Source: Bacillaceae bacterium Marseille-Q3522
GTDB lineage: Bacteria > Bacillota > Bacilli > Bacillales > Cytobacillaceae
Direction of reading: 5' to 3'
Assembly (NCBI GenBank): GCA_017898095.1
Contig: JAGKQJ010000031.1
Span: forward strand, 1-32,880
DNA: 32,880 bases
Shown here in pieces: positions 1 to 7,809 of the stretch. How positions within the stretch are numbered: the stretch's first letter is position 1; every line of letters starts with the position of its first letter. A program made the translations under genes and the position numbers. The notes under the pieces were generated by a model. The model was not told the origin of the DNA and ran no database searches. It saw nothing but the letters and a program-made list of their open reading frames with translations.

Positions 1-107
1 TTACGCAAGTAAGAAGATCCCTGAGAGATGATCAGGTAGATAGGTCTGGGGTGGAAGCGTGGTGACACGTGGAGCTGACAGATACTAATCGATCGAGGAC
101 TTAACCA
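1..107 (+). rRNA. 23S rRNA, 3' end (partial)
   Basis: The sequence is the conserved last part of a Bacillus-type 23S rRNA and ends in GAGGACTTAACCA at 95-107, the usual mature 3' end in Bacillus. The gene begins outside the window. It is followed by a spacer and 5S, so this is the distal part of an rRNA operon read on the plus strand. Confidence 0.95.
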
Positions 108-112
108 AATAG

Positions 113-358
113 AAAAGCGGAGGCGTCTTGAACAGCCGCGACAAGCTTAAGACGAGCAACGATAAAGTCCGCTTTTTGACTTTAACGTTGCTTGGCTTAA
201 GACCTCGAGCGGCTAGACGCCGGAGCTAGATCAAGAAAAGCGGAGGCGTCTTGAACAGCCGCGACAAGCTTAAGACGAGCAACGATAAAGTCCGCTTTTT
301 GACTTTAACGTTGCTTGGCTTAAGACCTCGAGCGGCTAGACGCCGGAGCTGGATCAAG
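113..358 (+). repeat. Tandem 123-bp palindromic repeat in the 23S-5S spacer (two copies)
   Basis: Two head-to-tail copies, 113-235 and 236-358, are identical except for one base near the end (A in GCTAGATC versus G in GCTGGATC). Each copy can fold into one long imperfect hairpin. In copy 1 the stems are GGCGTCT 122-128 with AGACGCC 215-221, AGCCGC 134-139 with GCGGCT 209-214, AGCAACG 155-161 with CGTTGCT 186-192, and TAAAGTC 163-169 with GACTTTA 178-184, leaving a T-rich loop. A third copy appears to start at 359 (AAAAGCGGAGGCG) and diverges after 13 bases. The near-identity suggests a recent duplication. It is unlike a normal rRNA processing stem and looks like a palindromic repeat that entered the spacer. 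Confidence 0.85.
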
Positions 359-527
359 AAAAGCGGAGGCGGCTTTTACAGCCACCAAAGCAAAACAAAA
401 AGGCAGATTACCGGAAATGTGTTCTTCTTCCAAAAGCATTATCTAGTTTTGAGGGAACAAATTTATAAAATTCTCTTGAAAAAAAGGAAAAAGACAGTAT
501 AGTTAATAGTGTCTTTTGAAAAAATAG

Positions 528-644
<117 letters not shown>

Positions 645-646
645 AA

Positions 647-703
647 GAAAAAGAGACACTGTGAAGTTGAAGAGATAAACTTTGCAGTGTTTCTTTTTGT
701 TTC
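647..703 (+). terminator. Intrinsic terminator of the rRNA operon
   Basis: The left arm at 648-661 (AAAAAGAGACACTG) pairs with 685-698 (CAGTGTTTCTTTTT), with one G-U pair. The right arm merges into a T-rich stretch. It lies directly after 5S, where the operon should end. Confidence 0.8.
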
Positions 704-762
704 AACAATTATGGTGTAAATAGTATTCATGTTATTTTTGTGACAAAGTTTTAATAACTGCA

Positions 763-798
763 GATTAAGCCTAATGCATGCGTGATGCAGGCTTAATC
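763..798. other. Strong hairpin between the rRNA operon and the exonuclease gene
   Basis: GATTAAGCCT at 763-772 pairs perfectly with AGGCTTAATC at 789-798, with an inner GCAT/ATGC stem. It lies just beyond the stop of the minus-strand exonuclease gene, but no U-run follows the hairpin on that strand. On the plus strand a T-run (806-813) begins only eight bases after the stem. It may be a weak or bidirectional terminator. Confidence 0.45.
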
Positions 799-811
799 CG
801 GAGTTGTTTTT

Positions 812-1486
812 TTAAGAGGATTCTTTTCCAGCTTTCGATTCATCCTGTATGTTGCGAAGGTATTTTTTTCTTGATTGCTGCTGATAGGTCGATGCGTATT
901 TTTGCATCGGCTTTTTTGAGATTGCATCTCTTAAATAAGGATAGCCGGCAGGTGTGTGCTGTTTTAATAGTTCTAATAAATATGTAATGTCATCCATGGC
1001 ACGGTGGGTTTGGTGCTTTGTTATATGATGTGCACTTAATAATGTGATAAGTTTACTGTTCGAATAGCCGTATTGCTTCCATGGAATATTTCGCATCGTA
1101 CAGTACCAATTTAGTTCATTCGATTCCGGATATAACCGGTTTAGAAAGCTTCGATCAAAAGAAGCATTATGAGCGAAGATAGAATTTGACTGTTGGAAAT
1201 AATCTTGTATTTTTATATCGTTAAAAGTTTTCCCCTTAACCATTTGATAGGGAATTCCGTGTATTCGAAAAGCTGATTGATAATTTTGTTTTGCAGATTC
1301 AGATAACGGTTCCCGTAAAAAAGAGTCTTGTGACACAACTTCGAAAATTTCTCCCGTATCATGCCGATAGGAAAATAAAATGCAGGCAAGCTCGATGATT
1401 TCATCTTTATAAGGGCTTAGACCGGTTGTTTCGACATCTAATAATAAGCCCAGTCGATTCTGATTACTCATGAACAACATTCCCAT
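812..1486 (-). CDS. DEDDh-family 3'-5' exonuclease (DnaQ/RNase T-like)
   Basis: A 224-residue protein, probably a stand-alone nuclease that removes nucleotides from 3' ends of DNA or RNA. The three exonuclease motifs are present in order: Exo I DVETTGL near residue 18, Exo II HNASFDRSF near residue 105, and Exo III HRAMDDITYLLELL near residue 160 (the HxAxxD form that defines DEDDh). The C-terminal 30 residues are basic and Gln/Ser-rich, probably disordered. It lacks a BRCT, polymerase or helicase domain, so it is neither PolC nor DinG. The start is uncertain: ATG codons lie at 1486, 1480 and 1471, and none has a strong Shine-Dalgarno site at good spacing. The last (MSNQNRLG) would give 219 residues. 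It stands alone, convergent with the rRNA operon. Family call is firm; substrate is unknown. Confidence 0.85.
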   Translation of the reverse strand: MGMLFMSNQNRLGLLLDVETTGLSPYKDEIIELACILFSYRHDTGEIFEVVSQDSFLREPLSESAKQNYQSAFRIHGIPYQMVKGKTFNDIKIQDYFQQSNSIFAHNASFDRSFLNRLYPESNELNWYCTMRNIPWKQYGYSNSKLITLLSAHHITKHQTHRAMDDITYLLELLKQHTPAGYPYLRDAISKKPMQKYASTYQQQSRKKYLRNIQDESKAGKESS

Positions 1487-1505
1487 CTAAAATATCATTA
1501 TCCTC

Positions 1506-1535
1506 ATTATATTAGTAAATCAATGGTGACGCCAA
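1506..1535 (-). promoter_or_regulatory. Candidate sigma-A promoter for the exonuclease gene
   Basis: On the minus strand, TTGGCG (1530-1535) and TATAAT (1506-1511) are 18 bases apart. Transcription would start near 1499, leaving a very short leader before the ATG at 1486. The -10 is perfect and the -35 is partial. Confidence 0.4.
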
Positions 1536-1799
1536 TATTTTTTGCTTTCATAATCCATTCAGGAAGGCAGAAAATAGAATTATGTTCAGAGAATTAAGAA
1601 TAACGACTTTGAAAACATAAAAATGAAAAATGGGGAAAATATCAGGAAGAGCTGATAAACTGAAAAAGGTATCGCGAAAAATAGAATAAAATCACGTAAT
1701 ATTATGATTGAAATGAATCTTACTCACAACTTGAAAGACGGTTAAAAGACTACATTCAATTTGCAAGTAAAAACAGTTAAGAAAGGAAAAAATAATCTC
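1536..1799. other. AT-rich divergent intergenic region, no gene seen
   Basis: This is the rest of the gap between the minus-strand exonuclease and the plus-strand yebG-like gene. I see no convincing promoter for the latter, no RNA gene and no ORF with a credible start. Confidence 0.4.
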
Positions 1800-1982
1800 G
1801 TGAATAAATTAAAATTTATGGTTGAAGAAAATGAAACGATTGATCAATGTTTGGAACGTATAAAAAAGGCAGGTTATGAGCCGATAAGCAGAATTGAAAA
1901 ACCGGTCTTTGCCGAAACAAAAGCCGGGGAGAAGCAAGTTGTAAGCAGAAAAATTATCTTTGAAGCGAAAAAAATAAATTAG
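1800..1982 (+). CDS. yebG: NETI motif-containing small protein (YebG-like)
   Basis: A 60-residue protein carrying the family signature ENETIDQCLERIKKAGYEP followed by a basic stretch and RKIIFEAKKI at the C terminus. B. subtilis has a NETI-family protein, YebG, just upstream of purE, so position and sequence agree. No biochemical role is established for the family. I chose the GTG at 1800 because AAAGGAAA precedes it at 1784-1791 and because it gives a length near that of the family. A TTG at 1761 would add 13 residues; an ATG at 1818 would start almost at the NETI motif. It sits about 870 bp ahead of the purE promoter, separated by a repeat element, so it is probably transcribed on its own. 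Confidence 0.8.
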   Translation: MNKLKFMVEENETIDQCLERIKKAGYEPISRIEKPVFAETKAGEKQVVSRKIIFEAKKIN

Positions 1983-2178
1983 TTGATTAGGAAAGGCTGT
2001 TAAGTTTCCATAACTTTTTATTAAAAGCATTTTCTTTTAGATTTGGTTGAAATGCGCTTCAGGATATATGATTTTATCGCAGATTATGGGGCAGTAATAC
2101 CCCCCCGCCTCAAAATGGAGGTAAGACCAATCCTGTTAGGCGGAGGATAAACTGCCCCTAAAAGCCCGATTGGTGAGT

Positions 2179-2448
2179 TAAGGTTTTTCTTAGAGCTTTA
2201 GCTCTTAGAAAAATCAATCGGGCTCCGCGCGACAAGGTTTCTCTTAAGGCTTCAGCCTCTAGAGAAATCAGTCAGGCTCCGCGTGATAAGGTTTTTCTTA
2301 GGGCTTCAGCCCTTAGAAAAATCAACCAGGCTCCGCGTGTTAAGGTTTTTCTTAGGGCTTCAGCCCTTAGAAAAATCAACCAGGCTCTGCGTGGTAAGGT
2401 TTTTCTTAGGGCTTCAGCCCTTAGAAAAATCAACCAGGCTCTGCGTGG
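2179..2448 (+). repeat. Five tandem 54-bp units, each an imperfect hairpin
   Basis: Units begin at 2179, 2233, 2287, 2341 and 2395, exactly 54 bp apart. Each holds TTTTTCTTAGGGC-TTCA-GCCCTTAGAAAAA or a variant, a stem of about 12 pairs with one T-T mismatch and a 4-nt loop, followed by an ATCAACCAGGCTCTGCG-type linker. Unit 1 changes GGGC/GCCC to GAGC/GCTC, and unit 2 changes TTTTT/AAAAA to TTTCT/AGAAA: changes on both arms that keep pairing. Units 3-5 are nearly identical, implying recent expansion. The repeats are contiguous without spacers, so this is not CRISPR. Confidence 0.9.
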
Positions 2449-2452
2449 CTAA

Positions 2453-2548
2453 CCATCAGTGGGGGACGTGTGCCGACTAAAGGCGCAGGCGTCCTGTTGC
2501 AACGTCGGCACTAGTACGTCCTGTACGTCGAAAAACCCCCACTGATGG
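2453..2548 (+). ncRNA. Bacillaceae-1-like RNA
   Basis: A perfect 13-bp outer stem, CCATCAGTGGGGG (2453-2465) with CCCCCACTGATGG (2536-2548), encloses two hairpins that both end in a GUCCU loop (2491-2495 and 2518-2522). The first is carried on a TGCCGAC/GTCGGCA stem (2471-2477 with 2504-2510); the second is GUAC-GUCCU-GUAC. Two terminal loops of consensus RUCCU are the described hallmark of the Bacillaceae-1 RNA motif, which is often found near rRNA operons, as here. Its function is unknown. The motif match is by eye; a covariance-model search would settle it. Confidence 0.72.
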
Positions 2549-2608
2549 AGTTTCACTTTATGAATACTTCATGTTTTTGTTGTTAGACTTTATGACAGCA
2601 AAATTGCT

Positions 2609-2653
2609 ATTTCCGAACATTATTAATGGAAATATTTAAAATTGTTCGTTTCG
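2609..2653 (+). promoter_or_regulatory. PurR operator: inverted PurBox pair
   Basis: PurBox 1, ATTTCCGAACATT (2609-2621), fits the Bacillus consensus AWWWCCGAACWWT exactly. PurBox 2 is inverted at 2641-2653 (ATTGTTCGTTTCG) and is one or two bases off the reverse consensus. The pair lies just upstream of the -35 element, the arrangement used by the B. subtilis purine repressor PurR, which is relieved by PRPP. Confidence 0.8.
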
Positions 2654-2654
2654 G

Positions 2655-2683
2655 TTGACGTAAGTCTTTTTCGTTGTTAAGAT
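2655..2683 (+). promoter_or_regulatory. purE operon promoter
   Basis: TTGACG (2655-2660) and TAAGAT (2678-2683) are separated by 17 bases, giving a predicted start near 2690. The position right after the PurBoxes and before the riboswitch leader supports it. The predicted leader to the purE start is about 340 nt. Confidence 0.72.
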
Positions 2684-2765
2684 AGGCATGTGAGAAAAGA
2701 AAAGAATAGAACATCTTGCCCTTTATTTTATTAAATGAGGGCTAAGAGACTCTCTATAGCATAAA

Positions 2766-2836
2766 CCCTTGTATAATCATGAGAATATGGCTCATAAGTC
2801 TCTACCTGGCGACCGTAAATTGCCGGACTATAAGGG
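2766..2836 (+). promoter_or_regulatory. Purine riboswitch aptamer, guanine/hypoxanthine type
   Basis: P1 is CCCTTGTA (2766-2773) with TATAAGGG (2829-2836). P2 is CATGAG/CTCAT around the AATATGG loop, and P3 is GGCGA/TTGCC around the CCGTAAA loop, giving the paired loops of this class. The core AAGTCTCTACC and GGACTA junctions are intact. The specificity base in GGACTA is C (2828), which selects guanine or hypoxanthine rather than adenine. Ligand binding should favour the downstream terminator and lower pur transcription. Confidence 0.92.
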
Positions 2837-2900
2837 AAGGTCTTTAGTCTTGCAGACAAAAAAACGCATATCAACCGGTATGTCTGTTTGAGTATGTCTA

Positions 2901-2956
2901 AAAAAACCAGACAGAAGACTTTCTCAGATAGGAGGAAGTCATTTGTCTGGTTTTTT
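2901..2956 (+). terminator. Riboswitch-controlled attenuator of the pur operon
   Basis: AAAAAACCAGACA (2901-2913) pairs with TGTCTGGTTTTTT (2944-2956) over 13 bp, with an inner AGACTT/AAGTC extension, and the right arm ends in a T-run. CAGACA at 2853-2858 and TGTCTG at 2881-2886 can form a competing upstream stem, so the antiterminator probably lies there, though I cannot define it exactly. Confidence 0.85.
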
Positions 2957-3028
2957 CTATCTATTCTGGCGGTAGTAAGAACAAAACACGATGGAACACC
3001 TGACTCAGCTGTAGAAAAGAGGGGAAAT

Positions 3029-3517
3029 ATGAACGTGCAAATTGGCGTCATCATGGGGAGCAAATCTGATTGGGAAACGATGAAGCACGCTTGTACTTTT
3101 TTAGAAAAGTTTCGCATTCCCTATGAAAAAAAAGTAGTATCTGCACATCGTACACCGGACTTACTGTATGAGTACGCGGAAAATGCGAGAAAAAGAGGAC
3201 TGAAGGTGATTATAGCCGGTGCGGGAGGTGCGGCACATTTACCGGGAATGATATCTGCCAAAACGACTTTACCTGTTATTGGTGTACCTGTACAGTCCAG
3301 AGCACTAAATGGTCTGGACTCCTTGCTTTCAATTGTGCAAATGCCCGGTGGAGTGCCGGTTGCCACGGTAGCCATCGGGAAAGCGGGAGCGGTGAATGCC
3401 GGCATTCTTGCCGCGGAAATCCTCGCTGCCTTTGATGAAAAACTAGCAGTAAGCCTGGAAAAATATAAAGAAGAGATGAAGCAGGCTGTACTTGAAAGTA
3501 GTGATGAACTTGTATAA
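3029..3517 (+). CDS. purE: N5-carboxyaminoimidazole ribonucleotide mutase
   Basis: A 162-residue class I PurE that moves the carboxyl group of N5-CAIR to give CAIR (4-carboxy-AIR), working after PurK. It shows the family motifs [10 protein letters not shown] near residue 9, VSAHRTPD near residue 41 and [11 protein letters not shown] near residue 70. The upstream in-frame extension to 2888 lies inside the riboswitch terminator and is not coding; the ATG at 3029 has GAGGGGAAAT before it and gives the normal family length. This is the first gene of the purine operon, and its last 14 bases overlap the purK start, suggesting coupled translation. Confidence 0.97.
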   Translation: MNVQIGVIMGSKSDWETMKHACTFLEKFRIPYEKKVVSAHRTPDLLYEYAENARKRGLKVIIAGAGGAAHLPGMISAKTTLPVIGVPVQSRALNGLDSLLSIVQMPGGVPVATVAIGKAGAVNAGILAAEILAAFDEKLAVSLEKYKEEMKQAVLESSDELV

Positions 3518-4631
3518 AGTAATAAAGCCCGGGCAAACGATTGGTATTATTGGCGGCGGGCAATTAGGGAGAATGATGGCACTTGCTGCAAAGGCACAAG
3601 GCTATCGCATTGCCGTGCTGGACCCCACTGAAGATTCGCCTTGCGGTCAAGTTGCAGATGTAAAAGTGGTCGCAGCATACGATGATTTAAAAGCTATTAA
3701 GAAGCTGGCCACGGTCAGTGATGTCATTACGTATGAGTTTGAAAACATTGATGCTGAAGCACTTGCATGGTTAACTGCCCATGCCTACGTTCCGCAAGGG
3801 ACAAACTTATTAGAAATAACCCAGGATCGTGTAAAGGAAAAAGCAGCGATCAGACAGGCCGGCGTAGAAACAGCACCTTATGCTGTCATCGAAAAGAAAG
3901 AAGATTTGGATAAACATTTAGAAAACCTCGGTCTTCCTGCTGTTTTAAAAACAGCACGCGGCGGTTATGACGGCAAAGGACAATTTGTTTTGAAAGCGAA
4001 AGAAGATATCGAACCGGCAGCCGAATTGCTGCACAATGGTGTTTGTGTTCTCGAAAAATGGATCGGATTTGAAAAAGAGATTTCCGTCATTGTCAGCAGG
4101 AATCCGGGTGGTGAATATACTGTCTTCCCGGTTGGAGAAAATATTCATAAAGACAATATTCTTCATGAGACAATTGTTCCTGCAAGAATAACAGAATCTG
4201 CAAAACAGGCAGCCATCGAAAAAGCAGTGCAGCTGGCGAAAGCTTTTCAGCTTGTTGGCACATTGGCTGTGGAAATGTTTTTAGCAGCAAACGATAAGAT
4301 TTACATTAACGAGTTGGCACCGAGACCGCATAATTCCGGGCACTATACGATCGAAGCCTGTGAAACATCGCAATTTGAGCAGCATATCCGGGCTGTATGT
4401 AATCTTCCGCTTACCCCGGTCACGTTATTAAAAAATGCAGTCATGGTGAATATATTGGGGGAACATTTAGCACCCGTTCTTGATAAAATAACCACGCTAA
4501 CTCCCTGGAAAGTACATTTATATGGCAAAGAAGAAGCAAAAGAGAAAAGAAAGATGGGACATATGACCCGTTTAACCGATTCGCTCGAAGAAGCTTTAAA
4601 GGAAGTAGACATAAGCGGAATATGGCAGTAG
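3504..4631 (+). CDS. purK: N5-carboxyaminoimidazole ribonucleotide synthase, ATPase subunit
   Basis: A 375-residue ATP-grasp enzyme that makes N5-CAIR from AIR, bicarbonate and ATP, feeding PurE. Visible features are the N-terminal [12 protein letters not shown] nucleotide-binding motif near residue 14, the glycine-rich loop [10 protein letters not shown] near residue 150 and [14 protein letters not shown] near residue 270. The ATG at 3504 is preferred over the in-frame TTG at 3492 by comparison with family N termini; its Shine-Dalgarno is weak, as expected where translation is coupled to purE. Confidence 0.96.
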   Translation: MNLYKVIKPGQTIGIIGGGQLGRMMALAAKAQGYRIAVLDPTEDSPCGQVADVKVVAAYDDLKAIKKLATVSDVITYEFENIDAEALAWLTAHAYVPQGTNLLEITQDRVKEKAAIRQAGVETAPYAVIEKKEDLDKHLENLGLPAVLKTARGGYDGKGQFVLKAKEDIEPAAELLHNGVCVLEKWIGFEKEISVIVSRNPGGEYTVFPVGENIHKDNILHETIVPARITESAKQAAIEKAVQLAKAFQLVGTLAVEMFLAANDKIYINELAPRPHNSGHYTIEACETSQFEQHIRAVCNLPLTPVTLLKNAVMVNILGEHLAPVLDKITTLTPWKVHLYGKEEAKEKRKMGHMTRLTDSLEEALKEVDISGIWQ

Positions 4632-4658
4632 GGAAAGAAAATATCGGAGGATAAAAAT

Positions 4659-5954
4659 ATGATTGAACGTTATACAAGGCCGGAAATGGGGGCCATTTGG
4701 ACAGAAGAGAATCGCTTTCAGGCATGGCTCGAAGTAGAAATATTGGCATGTGAAGCATGGGCGGAACTTGGTGAAATTCCAAAAGAAGACGTTGAAAAAA
4801 TCCGTGAAAAAGCATCATTTAATATCGGCCGTATTAAGGAAATAGAAGAAACAACGAAGCATGACGTCGTTGCTTTCACGAGGGCTGTTTCAGAAACATT
4901 AGGAGAAGAAAGAAAATGGGTTCATTACGGATTAACATCTACCGACGTCGTTGATACGGCGCTTTCGTATTTAGTAAAACAGGCAAATCAAATTCTGATT
5001 CGTGATTTAGAAAACTTCGTTGAAATTTTAAAAAACAAAGCAAAAGAACATAAATATACCGTTATGATGGGCCGTACGCATGGTGTTCACGCAGAGCCGA
5101 CAACATTTGGCCTGAAGTTGGCACTATGGTATGAAGAAATGAAGCGAAACGTTACCCGGTTTAAAGCGGCGGCGGAAGGTATGGCATTCGGGAAAATTTC
5201 CGGAGCCGTCGGCACTTATGCCAATATTGACCCTTTTGTAGAACAATATGTTTGCGAAAAATTAGGTCTGCAGGCGGCGCCAATTTCCACACAGACTTTA
5301 CAGCGCGACCGCCACGCTTATTATATGGCCACACTTGCCTTAATCGCCACCTCTATTGAAAAGTTTGCAGTTGAAATAAGGGGGCTGCAAAAAAGCGAAG
5401 TCCGGGAAGTAGAAGAATATTTTGCAAAAGGACAAAAAGGATCTTCGGCAATGCCGCATAAACGCAATCCAATCGGATCAGAAAACATGACAGGAATTTC
5501 CCGTGTCATCCGCGGATATATGTTGACGGCTTATGAAGATGTCCCGCTTTGGCATGAGCGCGATATTTCCCATTCCTCTGCCGAAAGAATCATCCTTCCC
5601 GACGCAACGATTTTACTAAACTATATGTTAAATCGTTTCGGGAATATCATCAAAAATTTAACTGTTTTTCCTGAAAACATGAAACGAAATATGGATCGCA
5701 CGCTTGGCCTGATTTATTCACAGCGTGTGCTCTTGGCGTTGATAGATAAGGGTTTAACAAGGGAAGAAGCATACGACACTGTGCAGCCAAAAGCGATGGA
5801 AGCATGGGAAAAGCAAATTCCTTTTAAATCATTAGTAAAAGGAGAAGAAAAAATAACTTCTCTGCTATCAGAAGAGGAAATAGAAGATTGTTTCGACTAT
5901 CACTATCATTTGAAAAATGTTGATACGATTTTTAAACGCCTTGGATTAACATAA
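4659..5954 (+). CDS. purB: Adenylosuccinate lyase
   Basis: A 431-residue member of the fumarase/aspartase superfamily, the usual Bacillus length. It acts twice in purine synthesis: SAICAR to AICAR plus fumarate, and adenylosuccinate to AMP plus fumarate. The signature loop [11 protein letters not shown] is near residue 262, and the catalytic histidine segment [13 protein letters not shown] is near residue 139. The ATG at 4659 follows a clear ATCGGAGG site. The gene is 27 bp from purK and followed by a 205-bp gap holding a hairpin repeat. Confidence 0.97.
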   Translation: MIERYTRPEMGAIWTEENRFQAWLEVEILACEAWAELGEIPKEDVEKIREKASFNIGRIKEIEETTKHDVVAFTRAVSETLGEERKWVHYGLTSTDVVDTALSYLVKQANQILIRDLENFVEILKNKAKEHKYTVMMGRTHGVHAEPTTFGLKLALWYEEMKRNVTRFKAAAEGMAFGKISGAVGTYANIDPFVEQYVCEKLGLQAAPISTQTLQRDRHAYYMATLALIATSIEKFAVEIRGLQKSEVREVEEYFAKGQKGSSAMPHKRNPIGSENMTGISRVIRGYMLTAYEDVPLWHERDISHSSAERIILPDATILLNYMLNRFGNIIKNLTVFPENMKRNMDRTLGLIYSQRVLLALIDKGLTREEAYDTVQPKAMEAWEKQIPFKSLVKGEEKITSLLSEEEIEDCFDYHYHLKNVDTIFKRLGLT

Positions 5955-6025
5955 AAAAGCACTTGGGACTTTCTCCTGTTTGCGTTAAATCACCGTAAGC
6001 TGATTGAATACTGCTACTCTTAGAG

Positions 6026-6085
6026 GATGTTCAAAAAGTTACCAAATGAAAAGCGGCGAATCTCATCGCTGACTTTTTGAAGACG
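6026..6085 (+). repeat. Palindromic repeat in the purB-purC gap
   Basis: TTCAAAAAGT (6030-6039) pairs perfectly with ACTTTTTGAA (6072-6081). Inside, AGCG/CGCT or GCGA/TCGC (6052-6070) can form a second stem. The flank GGATGTTCAAAAAG is what one would expect of a dispersed palindromic repeat, but no second copy lies in this window. No U-run follows, so it is not a simple terminator. Confidence 0.6.
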
Positions 6086-6159
6086 CACTATTAGTTAATT
6101 TTTTCAGCAGACGAATGATTAGTAAAAGGTACCACATTTATTTAATGGGAGGCTCTAAA

Positions 6160-6879
6160 ATGGAAAAACGAGCGCTAGTGTATGAGGGAAAAGCAAAAAG
6201 AGTTTACGAAACAGATGATCAAAACACCGTGTGGATTGAGTACAAAGACTCCGCAACAGCATTTAATGGAGAAAAAAAGGCGGAAATTTCCGGAAAAGGC
6301 CGTTTGAACAACGAGATTACAAGTCTGCTGTTTACGATGCTGCAAGAAAAAGGAGTTCGTTCGCATTTTATAAAACGCCTCTCAGAAAAGGAACAGCTTG
6401 TGAAAAGAGTGACGATTATTCCGCTTGAAGTAGTGGTCCGAAATAAAGTCGCAGGCAGCCTGGCAAAACGACTCGGACTCGAAGAGGGTACTGCATTAGC
6501 TACACCGATTGTCGAATTTTTTTATAAAAATGATGCGTTAGGCGATCCGCTTATTACGGAAGATCATATTCAAGTGCTGCAACTCGCCGCAAAAGAAGAA
6601 GTCGCTTCCTTAAAAGAAAAGGCACTTCGTGTCAATGGAGAATTGGTACGTTTTTTCCGTGATTTAGGCATTCAGCTGATTGATTTTAAAGTAGAATTTG
6701 GCAAAGATTCATCAGGAAGTATTTTACTGGCGGATGAAATTTCGCCCGATACATGCCGGCTATGGGATATAAAAACAAATGAAAAGTTAGATAAGGATGT
6801 ATTTCGCAGAAACTTGGGCAATTTAACAGAAACATATGAAAAACTATTAGCAAGATTAGGAGGCGGGCAGCATGTATAA
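6160..6879 (+). CDS. purC: Phosphoribosylaminoimidazole-succinocarboxamide synthase
   Basis: A 239-residue SAICAR synthetase that joins CAIR and aspartate with ATP. Motifs include YEGKAKRVYE near residue 8, the signature VVVRNKVAGSLAKRLG near residue 91, and the nucleotide-site segments DEISPDTCRLWD and DKDVFRRNLG. The ATG at 6160 has GGGAGG at optimal distance; an in-frame extension to 6115 lacks a site and is not family-like. The end overlaps purS by 8 bp. Confidence 0.96.
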   Translation: MEKRALVYEGKAKRVYETDDQNTVWIEYKDSATAFNGEKKAEISGKGRLNNEITSLLFTMLQEKGVRSHFIKRLSEKEQLVKRVTIIPLEVVVRNKVAGSLAKRLGLEEGTALATPIVEFFYKNDALGDPLITEDHIQVLQLAAKEEVASLKEKALRVNGELVRFFRDLGIQLIDFKVEFGKDSSGSILLADEISPDTCRLWDIKTNEKLDKDVFRRNLGNLTETYEKLLARLGGGQHV

Positions 6880-7122
6880 AGTGAAGGTGTATGTAACGTT
6901 AAGGGAAAGTGTCTTGGATCCGCAAGGAGTAGCTGTGAAAAATTCACTGCAATCATTAAATTATCAGGAAATTTCCGATGTACGTATCGGAAAATATATG
7001 GAGTTAACGGTTGAAAAATCAGAGCGGGATATCGAAGACGTGGTGAATGAGGTATGCAACCGTCTGCTTGCAAATCCGGTAATTGAAGATTACCGCTATG
7101 AAATTGAGGAGGTAGTAGCGCA

Positions 7123-7126
<4 letters not shown>
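6872..7126 (+). CDS. purS: Phosphoribosylformylglycinamidine synthase subunit PurS
   Basis: An 84-residue small subunit of the three-part FGAM synthase (PurS-PurQ-PurL) of Gram-positive bacteria; it links the glutaminase to the synthetase and helps ammonia transfer. [19 protein letters not shown] at the N terminus and [14 protein letters not shown] at the C terminus are typical. GGAGGCGGGCAGC precedes the ATG. It overlaps purC by 8 bp and purQ by 4 bp (GTGA), so translation is tightly coupled. Confidence 0.95.

Positions 7127-7792
<666 letters not shown>

Positions 7793-7809
<17 letters not shown>

Larger units (their letters stand above)
2071..2560 (+). repeat. Long form of a structured repeat element, about 490 bp
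   Basis: The left end (ATTTTATCGCAGATTA, then GGGGCAGTAATACCCCC) and right end (AGTTTCACTTTA, 2549-2560) recur with almost nothing between them at 11414-11473. The interior is a chain of stems: GGGGCAGT 2088-2095 with ACTGCCCC 2151-2158, enclosing CCGCCT 2105-2110 with AGGCGG 2138-2143; then AGCCCGATTG 2163-2172 with CAATCGGGCT 2215-2224; then the 54-bp hairpin array; then a Bacillaceae-1-like RNA. An ACCCCC motif is at both boundaries of the interior (from 2099 and 2535-2540). There is no coding sequence with a credible start. It sits between the yebG-like gene and the purE promoter. Confidence 0.75.

Noticed and set aside
251-502. Plus-strand frame in the 23S-5S spacer
   Set aside because: It is the translation of the palindromic repeat within an rRNA transcript, with no ribosome site.
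2179-2448. CRISPR array
   Set aside because: The 54-bp units are contiguous with no variable spacers and no cas genes are in the window.
2283-2480. Plus-strand frame encoding a repeated FFLGLQPLEKSTRL peptide
   Set aside because: It is a translation of the 54-bp hairpin array, with no ribosome site; the hairpin structure explains the repeat better.
2731-3117. Minus-strand frame across the riboswitch
   Set aside because: It overlaps the aptamer, terminator and purE start, and has no family resemblance.
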